DNA of 64,000 nt from Jacaranda mimosifolia (taxonomy: Eukaryota > Streptophyta > Magnoliopsida > Lamiales > Bignoniaceae), in the NCBI GenBank assembly GCA_018894105.1, contig CM032117.1:32530501-32594500 (forward strand). The letters run 5' to 3'. The notes beneath the pieces are model-generated. The model saw only the letters and a program-made list of their open reading frames with translations, was not told the DNA's origin and did no database searches. The translations under genes and the position numbers were made by a program. Shown piece by piece: positions 1 through 9,646 of the stretch (within the stretch, counting starts at the first letter, position 1; each line of letters opens with the position of its first letter).

Positions 1-1009
1 CACAAATCAATCAAAAAGGTTGTATTATGTTGTAGATAAGTTGCTCACAGGTCCATGCCAAACACAGTGCAAAACACTTGACTTCAAAACTCATCAAATT
101 CCCCCGTGCAGTGAAAGGTTTGTGTCCGGGCATGTGTTTTTTACTCCTCTTTGGGGCAAACATTTAGTATAATTCACATCAAGTAAATATTTGATCCACT
201 TAGAGCCCCTCACCACTAACAATTCCACAAGACCATGATCAATTGTTATCGAGCATTAAATAAGTTGGCTATGAAAAGAGCACGTCTAAGATCATTTTGA
301 TTTTACCATTTTAGTTCAGTATAAAACTTTTGCAAATAAATCTAATGGTTTAGATTGGTGCTCCCCCTTGATTCACACTAAAAACCAGAGCAAACTATTA
401 AGCTGGTTCTAGAACTATCTTTTTTCTTTGAAGAAATATAATTAACAGAAGTCGCAAGTAATAACACTGCAATGGAAAGCTATCTATTGCTACTGCCATA
501 CATGACAAAGAAAACAAATTGAAGACCTGCTCAACTGATCCTTCTACCAAAGGGGTAACCTAGTGCAGACGAAGCCATTTCCAAACAGCGTATGTTCCGA
601 ATAGAAAGTATATTGAGTACTCAGCGCAAAACAAATACAGCTATTGAAGCAAACATTTTATTGCACTAGAAGCTTTCTTGTTACAACATTTCTTGTTCAT
701 TGATGAAGATAAAAACATTTCACCTTTGTGTTGCACCCCTTTAGGTGTTTTTAGGACAAGCAGTAGGTATTCCCAAGGAACAGAAACCATTTCCAACATT
801 GTGGCGAGTTATATACCAAGGCCACATAAGGTGGCTGAACACATGATAAAATTTCGATGTAGGAATCTTGCAGTATCTACCCAAGGGGATGGCTTTTGGC
901 ATCATTTCAAATACCAATATAATGTATAAGCCTTTCTAGTCATGACAATGTTCAAGCAAAAGCCTGAGAGAACCACAACAAAGGTTAAAGCAACAAATTA
1001 AAGACATAC
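1..1009. other. no recognisable gene; possible intron downstream of the midasin exon
   Basis: I recognise no protein or RNA in this stretch. Because the exon at 1010-1170 (minus) ends in a good donor, this DNA would be intron of that gene if the gene continued leftward. I looked for the next expected midasin segment on minus and did not find it. An 83-codon open frame on plus (678-929) has no family features and is probably chance. Confidence 0.4.
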
Positions 1010-1170
1010 CTCTACCACCGTAACAGTCCGCCAACTTGTGAATAAGTGCAGTTTTTCCACCACCACCAGAACCATAAAGAAGGACAGGCCACCTCTGATT
1101 CACAGCCAAAGAGACCACCTCAAAACTTCTTGACACAGCACATGATAATGTAAAGGGAGCCCAAGGATTC
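1010..1170 (-). pseudogene. MDN1: midasin (MDN1/Rea1) AAA ATPase, single exon fragment
   Basis: Midasin is the giant AAA ATPase that removes assembly factors from pre-60S ribosomal particles in the nucleus. The exon encodes NPWAPFTL, then SRSFEVVSLAV, then QRWPVLLYG followed by a Walker A loop of the form GSGGGGKT and ALIHKLAD. This order matches a midasin AAA module entry as I remember the family. The exon is bounded by a pyrimidine-rich acceptor ending in CCAG just upstream of 1170 and by the donor G/GTATGT at 1010/1009, so both splice sites look functional. No other midasin exon is visible, although the protein is normally thousands of residues, so this is a fragment or the edge of a gene lying left of the window. 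The loop reads GSGGGG, which is slightly unusual. A related AAA protein is the alternative. Confidence 0.6.
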
Positions 1171-1707
1171 CTGGAGGAAAACAAGGCCTAGAATCTCAAC
1201 AGTTATGCATGCCATTGAGAGGCTGGCATAGAAATTTGATCATTTTTTCTTTGCAACAAACACGGGAGATAAGGAGGTCAATGCAAGAACATTTCAACAA
1301 ACAATGAATCCTCAATCTAAGTCAAAAGAACAAAAGGTGAACCTTTTATTGACTCATTTCTCCCAAGACTAGGCAGAAACACCATCAAAATATACAGAAA
1401 ATTTGAAAACTGAACTTCACATTTAAATTATATCCTACCTCATATCCGGCACGCCAATCTGATTTGATGGCCCGATTTCATTGGCCATTGAAGAGCATAT
1501 GAACAAAGAACTATACTGGTAATGCTTTAAAAAATTGACCACTTTTGAGATTGGCTTCTAATCCAACCATTGGCCAAGCTTCTTCTGCACAATACTCAAG
1601 ATACCAATGAAACTTCTAAGCCAGGCTGCATAACATGGGAAGACAACCCACTTCGAAAATCCAAAGTGTCGAGATCATCCATAAAACCCCTCATAGGCGT
1701 ATCTGGG
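1171..1707. other. unassigned spacer between midasin exon and PRP38 copy
   Basis: On minus this would be intron or UTR between the two fragments. A short coding-like stretch near 1460-1530 ends next to a GTAGGATA donor-like site but holds a stop in the best frame. I recognise no product. Confidence 0.3.
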
Positions 1708-2115
1708 ACATGCATCAATGTGAATTTTCCATCATTTAGCTTGAGCCTCGGCTTTCAGTAATAATTATACAAAGGTTCCAGGTAACGATATAAACATCAA
1801 TGACTATCCCCGTAATTCGCAAATAAAAGGCTCCAAATACCCGGGATTTTTTATGGACTCAACAACGATTTCCTTGTCGGGCTGAATCTGTAGCATCTTC
1901 ATAGTGAGACACATGAAAGGGATGGGGGCTTGCGGTTTCCACCGAGGTGGTCGAGCTCCATGGCCCTGTCGACTAGCGTCTCGGCCATCAGCCCAAAGGA
2001 TTGCTCCTTCCAGTACGTGCTCTGATAAACCTTAAGTCCATAAAATATCCTCAACCAAATTTTGCAGATTCGCAACCCTTATGCTCTGCGTCGGCGGGTC
2101 TGTACGATTTGCCAT
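1708..2115 (-). pseudogene. PRP38: PRP38 pre-mRNA splicing factor, frame-shifted copy
   Basis: PRP38 is a U4/U6.U5 tri-snRNP-associated protein needed for spliceosome activation. Reading minus from the ATG at 2115 gives MANRTDPPTQSIR, NLQNLVEDILWT, then after a one-base insertion VYQSTYWKEQSFGL, AETLVDRAMELDHLGG, after another slip PFMCLTMKMLQIQPDKEIVV, and after a third break VDVYRYLEPLYNYYRK and KLNDGKFTLMHV. These blocks follow the N-terminal PRP38 domain in order. At least three frame breaks and in-frame stops make it non-functional, and homology stops near 1708, so the rest of the domain and the Arg-rich tail are missing. No intron interrupts the blocks, which fits a retrocopy, but no poly-A tract is seen. 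It lies upstream of the midasin exon on the same strand. Confidence 0.8.
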
Positions 2116-2642
2116 GAGAGAGAATTGAGAGGGGAAAGAGAGAGGGTAGTAAAGAATGAGAATCTTGGGCGGAAAAGAACAAAAAATCCAAACCCCAAAT
2201 TGAGCATTTAGGATCTTGAGATAGAGACAGAGAGCCGTTCAGGGGTGAAATAGCCGTTGAGAGAAAGGGGAGTGAGTGCGTCGTATTCTCAAAGAGAAGA
2301 GAAAGAAATCGCTTGTTAGATTATAAATGCCGCAATTGCTTTTGACTATATCTCTTAAAACACGTTTGGATTTAAACTCACCAAGATTTTTTATTTTATT
2401 TATTCTAGAATATAATAAATATGTTACAATCTAAAATAAATAAAGTAAAATGTTGTTCAACCCTATTTTAAAAATATTTATTACGTGCTAATGATATAGA
2501 TAAGATACTTTTATCCCTTTTTATCATCTCAATAATTTTTATATATAATTTGCTATAAAAATGAGCTACTTTATTATTAGTAAGTCAACACTATATTGAT
2601 TGTTTTTTTGATAAATTCATATCTAATGATAGTAAGTACACA

Positions 2643-2673
<31 letters not shown>

Positions 2674-2783
2674 CACGTATGTGATCATCCATATTAATTT
2701 TTGTGTGTGTGTCTCTCTCTCTCTATGTACACGTATATATTAGTTTATGTATGATTAATATGTACATATGTTAGTTTATGCAT
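2116..2783. other. 5' flank of PRP38 copy and AT-rich DNA
   Basis: GA-rich DNA (2130-2300), like a plant 5' UTR on minus, followed by AT-rich DNA. The segment 2295-2430 is repeated, diverged, at 19549-19698. There is no gene. Confidence 0.5.
2643..2724. repeat. compound microsatellites (AT)n(GT)n and (GT)n(CT)n
   Basis: An AT dinucleotide run passes directly into a GT run at about 2643-2673. A second run of GT then CT lies at 2702-2724. Confidence 0.9.
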
Positions 2784-2793
2784 GTAAAATTAT
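2784..2793. repeat. left target-site duplication of MULE-1
   Basis: GTAAAATTAT occurs here and again at 8608-8617, directly outside the two ends of the element. A 9-10 bp duplication is the known signature of Mutator-superfamily insertion. Confidence 0.85.
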
Positions 2794-3210
2794 GGGCCAC
2801 TTATTTAAAAGTACCAAAAGCACTTTTCAAATTTGTGATCAGTCCCCCACTTGATTTTCTTTATAATAAGCTCCCTAGTTTTGTTAAAACTTTAAAAATC
2901 ACTCCCTACTCACTTAATTTGACAAAAATGCTCTTAAGTATAATATTTTTCACTCTTTTTTTTTTCACTTCTTCATCATCCACACAAGCAAACAGTAAAC
3001 CCTAGCATATGTACTTTCATTACTAAAAATAGAAAGAAAAGAAAAAACGCAACAAGCTCCACAATGGGAACGAGAATAATTGTCGGAGCCAACAACCACC
3101 AACCCGACATCTGCATTGTCGTCTTCTCTTTTTATTTTCATCATTTTTGGGTTTCTTCTTCTTCTCGGTTTCTTCTCAGTTGCTTCTGAGTTTCTTGTAT
3201 TTTTTCGACG

Positions 3211-4903
3211 ATGTCAACCAATAGTGAAGCATGAGTGTTCAATCAAGTGTTAGAGAGTTGCCACTAGAAAGAAGAGCAGCAGTGCAAAGAAGTGTTCTGA
3301 AATTGTACTGCAAAGAAGAGTAGTGATATTTTAAGGTAATACTTCAATAAAATCTAAATTGTACTGCAGTTTGTAAAGTTTTGTACTTGAAGTGTTCTGA
3401 AATTATACTCTGTTTATTTGAAAATCTTTCTCTGCATGGAGCGTTCTATATTATACTTCATTGCAATTAAAATTGTACTTCATCTTACAAAAATTGTACT
3501 CTATTATATAAGTTCTACACTTCAAGTGTTCTACTAATGGATTATCAAAAATTGTACTACAACTTCTAGCGGTTTGTACTTGAAGTGTTCTCAAACTGTA
3601 CGTCTTCTATCTAAAATTATACTTTTGGTTTTCTGAAATTATACTTTATTTTACCAAAATATGTACTCCATTCATTGAAGTTCTATACTTCAAGTGTTCT
3701 ATTTATTGATTATCCAAAACTGTACTACAGTTGCTAGGGTTTTATACTTCAAGTGTTATGAAATTGTACTTCACTTTATCTAAAATTGTACTTCTATTTT
3801 CTGAAATTATACTTTATTTTACATTTCATTTTACCTAAACATGTACTCTATTCTTGAAGTTCTATACTTCAAGTGTTCCAAAATTGTACTTGATTTTATC
3901 TAAACTTGTACTTCAGTTATCTGAATCTATTATTTAAGTTTTATACTTCAAGTGTTCTACTAATGGATTATCAAAAATAGTTTTGTAATTGCTAAGGTTT
4001 TATACTTCAGGTGTTCTGAAATTGTTCTTCACTTTATTTAAAATTGTACTTCATTTTATCTAAACGTGTACTTCAATTATCTGAATCTATTATTTAAGTT
4101 TTATATTTCAAGTGTTCTACTAATGGATTATCCAAAAATCATACTGCAATTGCTAAGGATTTATACTTTAAGTGTTTTGAAATTGTACTTCTTTTTATAT
4201 AAAATTGTACTTCTGTTTTCTGAAATTATACTTCATTTTACCTAAACATGTACTCTATTTATTGAAGTTCTATACTTCAAGTGTTTTGAAATTATACTTC
4301 ATTTTATCTAAACTTCTACTTTAGTTATCTGAATCTATTATTTAAGTTTCAAGTGTTCTACTAATGGATTATCCAAAAATTGTACTACAATTGCTAAGGT
4401 TTTATACTTCAAGTGTTCTAAAATTGTTCTTATTTTTATATAAAATTATACTTAACCTTTTACGTAAAATTGTACTCTATTATTTAAGTTTTATAAAGTT
4501 CTATTAATTTTATACTTCATTTTACCTAAAGTTCTATACTTCAAGTGCTTTACTTATTGATTATCTAAAATTGTACTGCAATTGATAGCATTTTATACTT
4601 CTATTGTTCTGAAATTGTACTTCGTTTATTTGAAATTACACGACCATACTGAATTATTCTACATATTGTACTTTATTTTACCTAAAATTGTACTTCCTTT
4701 GTCAACCTCAAGGGATGCAGTCGAGGAGGAAATTGGTTCGACCAATGCATTGCACAATGAATTAGCTTTAATTAGCAACTCAATTGATGCATGGAGGAAT
4801 TGCATATATGGAGAGGGTCGGACATTCAAGGATGCTCAAGAGTTCAGAATTATGCTTAAGAATTATGCGGTGTCTACTCTGCGGTCATTTAAATACAAGA
4901 ATT
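3211..4903 (+). pseudogene. mudrA: mudrA-type transposase remnant of MULE-1
   Basis: The ATG at 3211 opens with MSTNSEA, like the other copy at 29559. The first exon is shortened and ends at a donor TTAAG/GTAATA (3335), identical to MULE-2. The intron (3336-4712) is array A. Exon 2 begins after CCTCAAG near 4713 and reads DAVEEEIGSTN, AWRNCIYGEGRTFKDAQEF, RIMLKNYAVSTLRSFKYKN, which is the start of the MuDR DNA-binding domain. It then joins array B near 4903 and the catalytic part is absent. This copy keeps 31- and 13-base stretches that MULE-2 has lost. Confidence 0.75.
3336..4712 (+). repeat. array A of MULE-1 (intronic, irregular units)
   Basis: Diverged repeats with recurrent words TGTACTTC, TATACTTC, AAGTGTTCT and GATTATCCAAAA. 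The GATTATC marker recurs about every 160-255 bp, so units vary in length. The array fills the interval between the donor and acceptor of the transposase gene. Confidence 0.8.
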
Positions 4904-5480
4904 ATGTTGTTCGAGATATCATCTATTTTGTATTCCAATTTGGGAGAATTATACTTGATATCATGACATTTGTACTTTATTTCAGCAGTTATGTATTTGA
5001 TTTAGCGTGAAATTAGTATTTTTACATGTTGTCCGAGATATGAGTTATTTTGTACCCGAATATGAGAGAATTATACTTGATTTCATGACATTTGTACTTC
5101 ATTTTGGCAATTATGTATTTGATTTAGCGTGAAATTAGTATTTTTACATGTTATCTGAGATATCAGTTATTTTGTACCCCAATATGGGAGAATTATACTT
5201 GATTTCTTGACAATTGTACTTTATTTATGTGGCAATTATGTATTTGATTTAGCGTGAAATTAGCATTTTTGCATGTTTTTCGATATATCAATTATTTTGT
5301 ACCTCAATTTGGGAGAATTATACTTGATTTCATGACATTTGTACTTCATTTTGGCAATTATATATTTGATTTAGCGTGAAATTAGCATTTTTCCATGTTG
5401 TCCGAGATATCAATTATTTTGTACCCCAATCTGGGAGAATTATACTTGATTTCATGACATTTGTACTTCATTTCAGCCAT
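4904..5480 (+). repeat. array B of MULE-1, about 122-bp units
   Basis: The CGAGATAT marker falls near 4912, 5034, 5156, 5281 and 5403, so spacing is 122, 122, 125 and 122. Each unit holds TTTGTAC, GGGAGAATTATACTTGAT, CATTTGTACTT and GATTTAGCGTGAAATTAG. The same family has 123-bp spacing in MULE-2. Confidence 0.85.
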
Positions 5481-5839
5481 TATGTACTTCATTCCTTAAT
5501 ATTTTTACTAATATTGTTGAATTGAAATTTGTTCCATGATTTGCTTTTTAAGTCTTGGTAATTAATAACCAAACTCTAAAAATGTGTGTAATATTTATCA
5601 TATGAATAAAATAATGTTAAAGTTTTAAAGTGTTAACTACTAGTGTTCAACGAATGAATGTTATCAATCGCAGTAATGTAAAGAATATTTATGCTTTCAA
5701 AGATGTAAACAAATGAGCATTTGACGATAATATCCACCCTATCATCCGTACAAATACATACTTCGCCTGATCCGATAATCTCAAAATATTGTACTTGACT
5801 ATCACTATAATTATTAGAGACTAATTATTCAATTGCAAT

Positions 5840-6560
5840 AAGTGTACTTCAATATAACACCATTTATACTTTGTTTGTTCTGCGTTTGTACTTCATTTCC
5901 ATCATATTATACTCAAAGTCATTGCTCAGTTTCAATTTAATTGAAGTGTACTTCAACATAGCACCATTTATACTTTATTTATTCTACATTTGTACTTCAT
6001 TTCCCTCATATTGTACTCAAATTCAGTGTCCAGTTTCAATTGAAGTGTACTTCAACATATCACCATTTATACTTTATTTGTTCTAAGTTTGTACTTCATT
6101 TCTCTCATATTGTACTCAAATTCACTGCCAAATTTATACTTTGTTTGTTCTACGTTTGTACTTCATTTCCATCATATTGTACTCAAATTCACTGCTCAGT
6201 TTCAATTTAATTGAAGTGTTCTTTAGCATAACACCATTTATACTTTGTTTGTTCTACGTTTGTACTTCATTTCCATCATATTGTACTTAAATTCACTGCT
6301 CAGTTTCAATTTAATTGAAGTGTACTTTAACATAACACCATTTATACTTTGTTTGTTCTACGTTTGTACTTCATTTTCATCATATTGTACTCAAATTCAC
6401 TGCCCAATTTCCTTTTAATTGAAGTGTACTTTAACATAACACTATTTATACTTTGTTTGTTCTACATTTGTACTTTATTTTCATCATATTGTACTCAAAT
6501 TCACTGCCCAGTTTCAATTTAATTGAAGTGTAATTCAACATAACACCATTATTGCCCTCT
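5840..6560 (+). repeat. array C of MULE-1, 104-bp units
   Basis: The AAGTGT marker recurs at about 5840, 5944, 6043, 6214, 6318, 6422 and 6526. Spacing is 104 in most steps, with one shortened step and one interrupted by a partial unit. Units contain ACTTCAACATAACACC, TTTATACTTTG, TTTGTACTTCATTT and TTGTACTCAAATTCACTG. Confidence 0.85.
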
Positions 6561-6633
6561 ATTATACTCAAATTCTTTTACTGGAATATGAGCATGACCT
6601 CTATAATCAGTCCTTCCTTGATAGGGATTAGGC

Positions 6634-7254
6634 TAGGCATGGCAATGGCTCCGAGTATACTAGGTCCTGGGGTGGGTTAGAAGTCAAATAAACAGGTTAT
6701 GGGGCGGGTTATGGGTCCTAATTTTATGGACCCAGCCAGGTCTGGGGCGGGTTATGGGTTTAAGTAAACCCGCCCAGTATAATTAATATATAATATATTA
6801 TATATAATACATGTACATAAAACATAAAAAATTAGGATTATAATAGTATATATATATTTCATCAAATAAATAATAATTTTGTACTCATTCAATGATCATA
6901 AAAATGATAAAAAAAAAATACTAAAATCAATTAATATGGATATTTTATTTTAAATTTTGAAAAATAGTGTTAGAAACTTATTGTATATTGGATTCTAATT
7001 TTCTACACATATACACATATTATTTGTGTATGTATATCTTAATCAATTTTGAAAATATATGAGTTGTAAAATTATATATTTTAATAAAAAAAGCAAAAAG
7101 AAAAAAAGAAAAAAAGAAAGAAAAAAAAGAAAAACGGGTTTGGCGGGTTAGACCCGCCGGGTTAGGAGTCTAAAGCGGGGCGGGTCCCGGGTCCAAATAG
7201 AAGTAGGTGGGGCAGGTTTCGGGTCCTGTCAAATTCGCCCCGTTGCCACCCCTA
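6634..7254. mobile_element. hAT-type non-autonomous element inserted in MULE-1
   Basis: The ends read TAGGCATGGCAATGG at left and TAGGGGTGGCAACGG at right on minus. The direct repeat GATTAGGC flanks both sides (6626-6633 and 7255-7262). An 8-bp target duplication and TAGGG-type ends fit the hAT superfamily. The interior has GC-rich ends with many GGGTT/CGGGT words and an AT-rich centre, with no coding capacity. MULE-2 has no insertion at the corresponding site, so this came after the two copies diverged. Confidence 0.85.
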
Positions 7255-7262
7255 GATTAGGC

Positions 7263-7424
7263 GATTCAATCTTTGAGTTGGGTGGTTCATTTGCTATCTG
7301 GATTGTGTTGATGTCTTCTGTCTCCTGGTGTACAAAACACCAGCACATTAGATACGAAGTATCAACTATTGAAGTACAAAATATCAGCACATTAAGTACA
7401 AATATCACAAATATGGAGTACATA
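7263..7424 (-). pseudogene. fragment of the MULE Ulp1-gene exon in MULE-1
   Basis: On minus the words around CAGGAGACAGAAGACATC and GCAAATGAACCACCCAACTC align with the MULE-2 exon at 37029-37256 that encodes VVDEPTNPKTEV. Frame breaks and the hAT-type insertion at its end make it non-coding. Short 'AGTACAAATATCACCAACATGG' type units beyond 7380 match array D of MULE-2. Confidence 0.55.
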
Positions 7425-7439
7425 ATATCAACACATTAA

Positions 7440-7950
7440 GTACAAATATCACCAACATGGGGTACAAAATATACTGCAGGCTTGAATGTTTTATACTACA
7501 GTTGCTTCTAAAATATACTGCAGATACACAGATTATATACTACACTTTCATTTAATATATATTGCAAGATTCAATGTTTTGTACTAAAGTTGCTTCTAAA
7601 ATTTATTGCAGATACACAGATTATATACTATACTTTTAATTAATGTATACTGCAGGCTTGAATATTTTTGTACTACAAATGCTTATAAAATGTACTGCAT
7701 GTACATAAATTATATACTATAATTTCATTTAACCTGCAGGTTTGAATGTTTTGTACTACAAATGCTATTAAAATGTATTGCAATTACACATATTATATAC
7801 TACATTTTTGCCTAATGTGTACTGCAAGCTTGAATGTTTATACTACATTTGCTTCTAAAATGTACTGCAGTTACACAAATTATATACTACAATTTTGCCT
7901 AATGTATACTACAAGCTTTGATGTTTTGTACTACAGATAATATATTACCA
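7440..7950. repeat. array D/E units of MULE-1
   Basis: About six diverged units with TGTACTGCAG, GCTTGAATGTTTTATAC, GCTTCTAAAATGTACTGCA and ATTATATACTACA, each roughly 85-90 bp. This matches the large array at 39500-41560 in MULE-2. It lies in the presumed first intron of the minus-strand gene. Confidence 0.75.
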
Positions 7951-8204
7951 CTTTCAGGTAATTTCACTATATAATTTCAGGTAAAAAGAAGTATAAATCC
8001 CAAAAGGGTAAAGTACAACTTTCATACATTTCAAGTACAAATCAGAAACTTTCCATCTCACAACAAAAATTATATATATCAAATGGGTTCAAGTGTTTAA
8101 CAACTAAAAAAGGAATAAAAATCCTAAATATGAGAAAATAGACAAGAAATAAGTGTAACACTTAAAAATCACGGATATTTAAAACTGTAAATGCAGAAAC
8201 ATAC

Positions 8205-8268
8205 CTTTGTTTCTTTTGATCACTTCTTTTTGTACTTTGCTTTTTGTTGCCGCTGTTTCTCCTTCCAT
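8205..8268 (-). pseudogene. first exon of the Ulp1-type gene, MULE-1 copy
   Basis: It encodes MEGETAATKSKVQKEVI then KRNK and ends at the donor AAAG/GTATGT. The 64-nt exon is the same length as its counterpart at 41826-41889 and keeps frame and splice site, although the downstream exons are lost. This supports the view that the right end of the element is under structural constraint or that the loss is recent. Confidence 0.65.
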
Positions 8269-8607
8269 TATCGTAGAAAAATGGCAGAAATTTTGGTGTC
8301 TTTTTTTTTTTTCCTTTCTCACGTCAATGGCAAAAGAATGGTTTCACGCCCTTTTGTTTGGCCGCTTGGAGTAGTCGTCGATTTCAGGAAAAAAAAAAAA
8401 AAAAAAGCTTTCTTCTTGAAGAGAAAAAGACATTTCTCGGGTATTTTTGTTGTTTTTTCCAACTACAAGGATATATAGGTCTTTCTAAAAGATATGGGGA
8501 GTGATTCCTAAGTCTTGTAAAAAAGTGGGGAGTTTAGTGTGTAAAAAGTCAAATGGGGACTGATCACTACAATGAAAGTAGGGTTAGGGATTTTTTTCTA
8601 ATAAACC

Positions 8608-8617
8608 GTAAAATTAT
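8608..8617. repeat. right target-site duplication of MULE-1
   Basis: GTAAAATTAT, identical to 2784-2793. Confidence 0.85.
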
Positions 8618-9646
8618 TTTCAATTGATTTTTCAAAAGCAATTTTATTACTTTTCATATGTTTAATATTTACACCTCTATAGATTCAATTATGATTTACA
8701 TATAAACTAGTTATTTAATAGTATTCGAACTAGATTATAAACCACGTTATTAAGGTAACATATTTATTTCAAATAAAGTAAATTGGTGGCTAATTTATTT
8801 TAAAAATAATAATTTTGAGATTGTATATGTTAAAGAATTTTAAAATCTTATCAAGTATGATACTATCGTTGTTGCCTTTGATCATCTCAGAACAACTGTT
8901 AAATTATTATATAAATAGCTAATTTGGGTACATAAATTTAGCTATCAACATACTTATGCTAAATATTTAAACTTTTATTCAATAAATTCAGGTATTGAGT
9001 CTAAAAAGTAGTTATCGAGATTTTTTATATTTTGAAATGGTAATATTTTCTCTAACTTTCTCTATATTTAGTTCGAAAATTTTTACCTTAATTCAATATT
9101 TTTCTAAATTATATTTTATTCTATAATTCATTATTTTAATTAATTAAGTTCCTTAATCTAAACCAATAATACCTACAAGTTATATATACTAAAAATAACC
9201 AAATATGCAATACACTCATATTTAAAGGTACAAAAATATTTTTTCTTTTTTTCACCTCTATAGGATCATTTGCTTGGTGAGTTAAATTCTCATTTTTTTT
9301 GTTATGCATGTATTTTATAATTTGAATATGATTTACTAATATTAATAAATTTATGAGCTAGGTTAATTTACAAAAGGAATTCAAAGTCTTGATTTTGTGG
9401 TAAATTAAAATTTTACATTTATTTTTTGCTTTTAATCAAACTTTTTTCATATTATGGTTTTCCTTTAACCCGTGATTTATTTGCTTTTTTATTATTTTTT
9501 TAGTTCGAAGTTCCAAGAATATTTCATTAATTTTTGTAATTTCAAATTTTAAAAAGTAGTTTTCGTGCAATTTAATAATAATTATGAATTTATTATTTAA
9601 AGGACCCATAAAGCTACTTTTTTCTTGTATTCATTTTGATTGATTT
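8618..9646. other. AT-rich intergenic DNA
   Basis: Very AT-rich with no open frame or repeat that I can name. It is the host DNA between MULE-1 and the gypsy element and ends with GATTT, the target duplication of that element. Confidence 0.6.

Larger units (their letters stand above)
2794..8607 (+). mobile_element. MULE-1: Mutator-like element, internally deleted derivative
   Basis: The ends are long, degenerate inverted repeats: both start with GG, have TTATT a few bases in, then GTGATCAGTCCCC and a block ending in AATCACTCCC (left 2794-2910, right 8480-8607 read on minus). A perfect 10-bp target duplication flanks it. It shares both ends, gene fragments and tandem arrays with the 13-kb element at 29159-42241. 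Order inside: transposase exon 1 remnant, intron-like array A, an exon-2 fragment, array B (about 122-bp units), array C (104-bp units), a Ulp1-gene exon piece split by a hAT-type insertion, array E units, and the first exon of the Ulp1 gene on minus. Nearly all coding sequence is gone, so it could move only in trans. Confidence 0.85.
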
